DNA of 7,946 nucleotides, from positions 1 to 7,946 of the forward strand of contig JBLHXN010000147.1 in NCBI GenBank assembly GCA_047630355.1, in the 5' to 3' direction. This stretch comes from JANQUM01 sp047630355 (GTDB lineage: Bacteria > Bacteroidota > Bacteroidia > Cytophagales > Spirosomataceae). A model generated the notes under the pieces. The model did not search any database and was not told the DNA's origin. It saw only the letters and a list, made by a program, of their open reading frames with translations. The position numbers and the translations under genes are program-made. Below are positions 6,566 to 7,946 of this stretch, in pieces (the stretch's first letter is position 1; every line of letters begins with the position of its first letter).

Positions 6566-7843
6566 TCATTCCGCCATTAGTTCTTGGAATATCTTCACAT
6601 ATTTCGCGACCGAGTTTCGCCAGGAAAAATTTGCTGCCTGAGCAATAGACTTTTGTGATAATTCTTTCGAGTAAATGCGGTCTGTCAGCAGAATTTCCAT
6701 TGCATCTTTGATCGCGATTTTATCCATTGGTTTGATGTAAATTCCGGCATCTCCAACCACTTCGGGTATCGAGGACGTGTTTGATACCACCACCGGAACA
6801 CCGCACTGCATAGCTTCAAGTGGCGGTAAGCCGAAACCTTCATAAAGTGATGGATAAACGAACCCCGTAGCACCCGAATAAAGGGTTGCTAGATCACTAT
6901 CTTCCACAAATCCCGTAACGATGAGTTTATCCTTGATGGTGTTGGAATTCAGAATTTCGTTGAAAATAGTGTTGTAATTCCAGCCCAGCGTTCCGACCAA
7001 TACCAAAGACGCGTTTATTTCGTGGTGCTCTTTCAGTAGTTTATTGAATGCCTTGATGGTTGTTTCAATGTTCTTTCGGGGTTCTAAAGTAGAGAGCGAT
7101 AATAAGTACGGACGATTTGGAATGCCGTATTTTTTCAACGTAAAGTCAATTTTGGCTTTGTTTTCGACGCGGTAAAATAAGCGTTTATTCGCAGCCAACG
7201 GAATGATCCGAACACTATTTTTTATCTTGGGAAAGAACTCTTTTAAATCTTTTTTCGTCGATTTTGAAACGCAAACTAAAGTTGTGTACTGATCTATCGA
7301 CTGAATGGATTTTCGAACATCGTTTCGGTTTGATTCTTCAAAAAGTTCGGGCAAACGAAAACTGATCAAATCATGAACGAGCAGTACTTTTTTGATTTCG
7401 CTATTGCCTTTTATCTCTTCCGGCAACTCGTAGTATGGCGAGAAAAAAACAGCCTTTTCGGGCAATTCACTGAACCCTGAAGTTTTGTGAAAATACTTGT
7501 AGCGTATTTTGCGGAAAACCTTTATCAAAAAGTTAACCTGTGTAAACACTCCCCGAAAACGGTTGATTGAGTTTGCAACGCTAATCTCTTCTTTGGAGTG
7601 AATAAACCTACCTTTGCCCGAAATATCAGAACTTTCCAAGAAAGCAATGGAATCTGAAAGGTTGTTTTGGGACGAAAAGTAAACGTTCAGCTTCTGGTTT
7701 TCGAGAAATGACCTCAATAACTCTTCTGTAACCCGAAAAACTCCCGTGCGGGCTTTAGGATAAACGTAACCAAGACCTAATAAATCAATGTCAATAACGA
7801 CGTTGATGTTATTGATATCGTGAATCTGCTGTTGATTTTTCAA
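6566..7843 (-). CDS. Glycosyltransferase family 4 (GT-B fold), TTG start
   Basis: This 425-residue, probably cytosolic or membrane-associated enzyme transfers a sugar from a nucleotide-sugar donor to a glycan or lipid acceptor. The donor and acceptor cannot be told from sequence. The N-terminal acceptor-side half has 'VVIDIDLLGLG' (15-25), 'ARTGVFRVTEELL' (31-43), 'LLVHDLI' (154-160, His157) and 'CVSKSTKKDL' (191-200). The C-terminal donor half has 'LLSLSTLEPRKNIETTIKAF' (247-266), 'LVLVGTLGWNY' (280-290), 'VTGFVEDSDLATLYSGA' (309-325) and the EX7E motif EGFGLPPLE (335-343), followed by 'GVPVVVSNTSSIPEVVGDAG' (348-367). There is no signal peptide or membrane helix. No in-frame ATG exists between the upstream stop and the conserved core. 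TTG at 7843-7841 overlaps the stop of the upstream epimerase gene as TTGA, a typical coupled start, which supports this choice. Possible roles are capsule, exopolysaccharide or O-antigen synthesis, but no other polysaccharide gene is visible. It ends 60 nt before recA. Confidence 0.93.
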   Translation of the reverse strand: MKNQQQIHDINNINVVIDIDLLGLGYVYPKARTGVFRVTEELLRSFLENQKLNVYFSSQNNLSDSIAFLESSDISGKGRFIHSKEEISVANSINRFRGVFTQVNFLIKVFRKIRYKYFHKTSGFSELPEKAVFFSPYYELPEEIKGNSEIKKVLLVHDLISFRLPELFEESNRNDVRKSIQSIDQYTTLVCVSKSTKKDLKEFFPKIKNSVRIIPLAANKRLFYRVENKAKIDFTLKKYGIPNRPYLLSLSTLEPRKNIETTIKAFNKLLKEHHEINASLVLVGTLGWNYNTIFNEILNSNTIKDKLIVTGFVEDSDLATLYSGATGFVYPSLYEGFGLPPLEAMQCGVPVVVSNTSSIPEVVGDAGIYIKPMDKIAIKDAMEILLTDRIYSKELSQKSIAQAANFSWRNSVAKYVKIFQELMAE

Positions 7844-7946
7844 GACAATGATTTTAATTGTAAGATGGTCTCTGTGGGGTTTTCAGAAGAAAAAACAAAA
7901 CTCCCCGCCACCAAAGCATCGGCTCCTAAATCCACTAATTTTTTCC
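7840..7946 (-). CDS. rpe: Probable ribulose-phosphate 3-epimerase, C-terminal end (truncated by window edge)
   Basis: The minus-strand frame is open from the window edge (codons from 7944) and encodes 34 residues up to TGA at 7842-7840. The peptide contains GADALVAGSFVFSSENP followed by a short helix 'TETILQLKSLS'. GADxLVAGSxxF is the last phosphate-binding strand and helix of the ribulose-phosphate 3-epimerase TIM barrel, which interconverts ribulose-5-phosphate and xylulose-5-phosphate in the pentose phosphate pathway. Other phosphate-binding TIM-barrel enzymes end similarly, but the 'AGSFVF' and following 'ENP' favour Rpe. The rest of the gene lies beyond the window. Its stop overlaps the TTG start of the glycosyltransferase, so the two are probably translationally coupled. 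Confidence 0.8.
   Translation of the reverse strand, partial: KKLVDLGADALVAGSFVFSSENPTETILQLKSLS

Overview
The window looks like a chromosomal segment of a Bacteroidota bacterium, probably Cytophagales-like. The reasons are an Oar-type TonB-dependent receptor, a second TonB receptor under a cobalamin riboswitch, a DUF6580 membrane protein, a RecA with Bacteroidota-like features, moderate to low GC, and mostly AT-rich translation leaders without a strong Shine-Dalgarno. I cannot name the genus from sequence alone.

Layout, left to right. (1) Positions 2-2086 (+) hold the C-terminal part of a large Oar-like outer-membrane receptor whose 5' end lies outside the window. A perfect 14-bp terminator hairpin follows. 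(2) Positions 2087-2530 are intergenic, between convergent transcripts, with a strong hairpin at each end and no convincing gene. (3) Positions 2531-5357 (-) form a vitamin B12 uptake unit, read right to left: cobalamin riboswitch, short expression platform, BtuB-like TonB receptor, then a small DUF6580 membrane protein 41 nt downstream. (4) Positions 5383-7946 (-) read, right to left: the last 34 codons of a probable ribulose-phosphate 3-epimerase gene, a family-4 glycosyltransferase that starts at TTG in a 4-nt TTGA overlap with the epimerase stop, then recA after a 60-nt gap, closed by a clear intrinsic terminator that sits directly upstream of the riboswitch.

How the genes work together. 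The riboswitch, BtuB-like receptor and DUF6580 protein form a plausible two-gene regulon for cobalamin capture: outer-membrane transport by the receptor, and possibly inner-membrane handling by DUF6580, with repression when B12 is abundant. The rpe-glycosyltransferase overlap implies translational coupling, and no terminator is visible before recA, so recA may be partly co-transcribed with them.

Most of the window is ordinary core genome. I see no mobile element, CRISPR array, tRNA, rRNA or defence system. The most interesting point is the DUF6580 protein of unknown function placed under B12 control. Two items are easy to miss: the epimerase tail at the right edge and the TTG start it supports.
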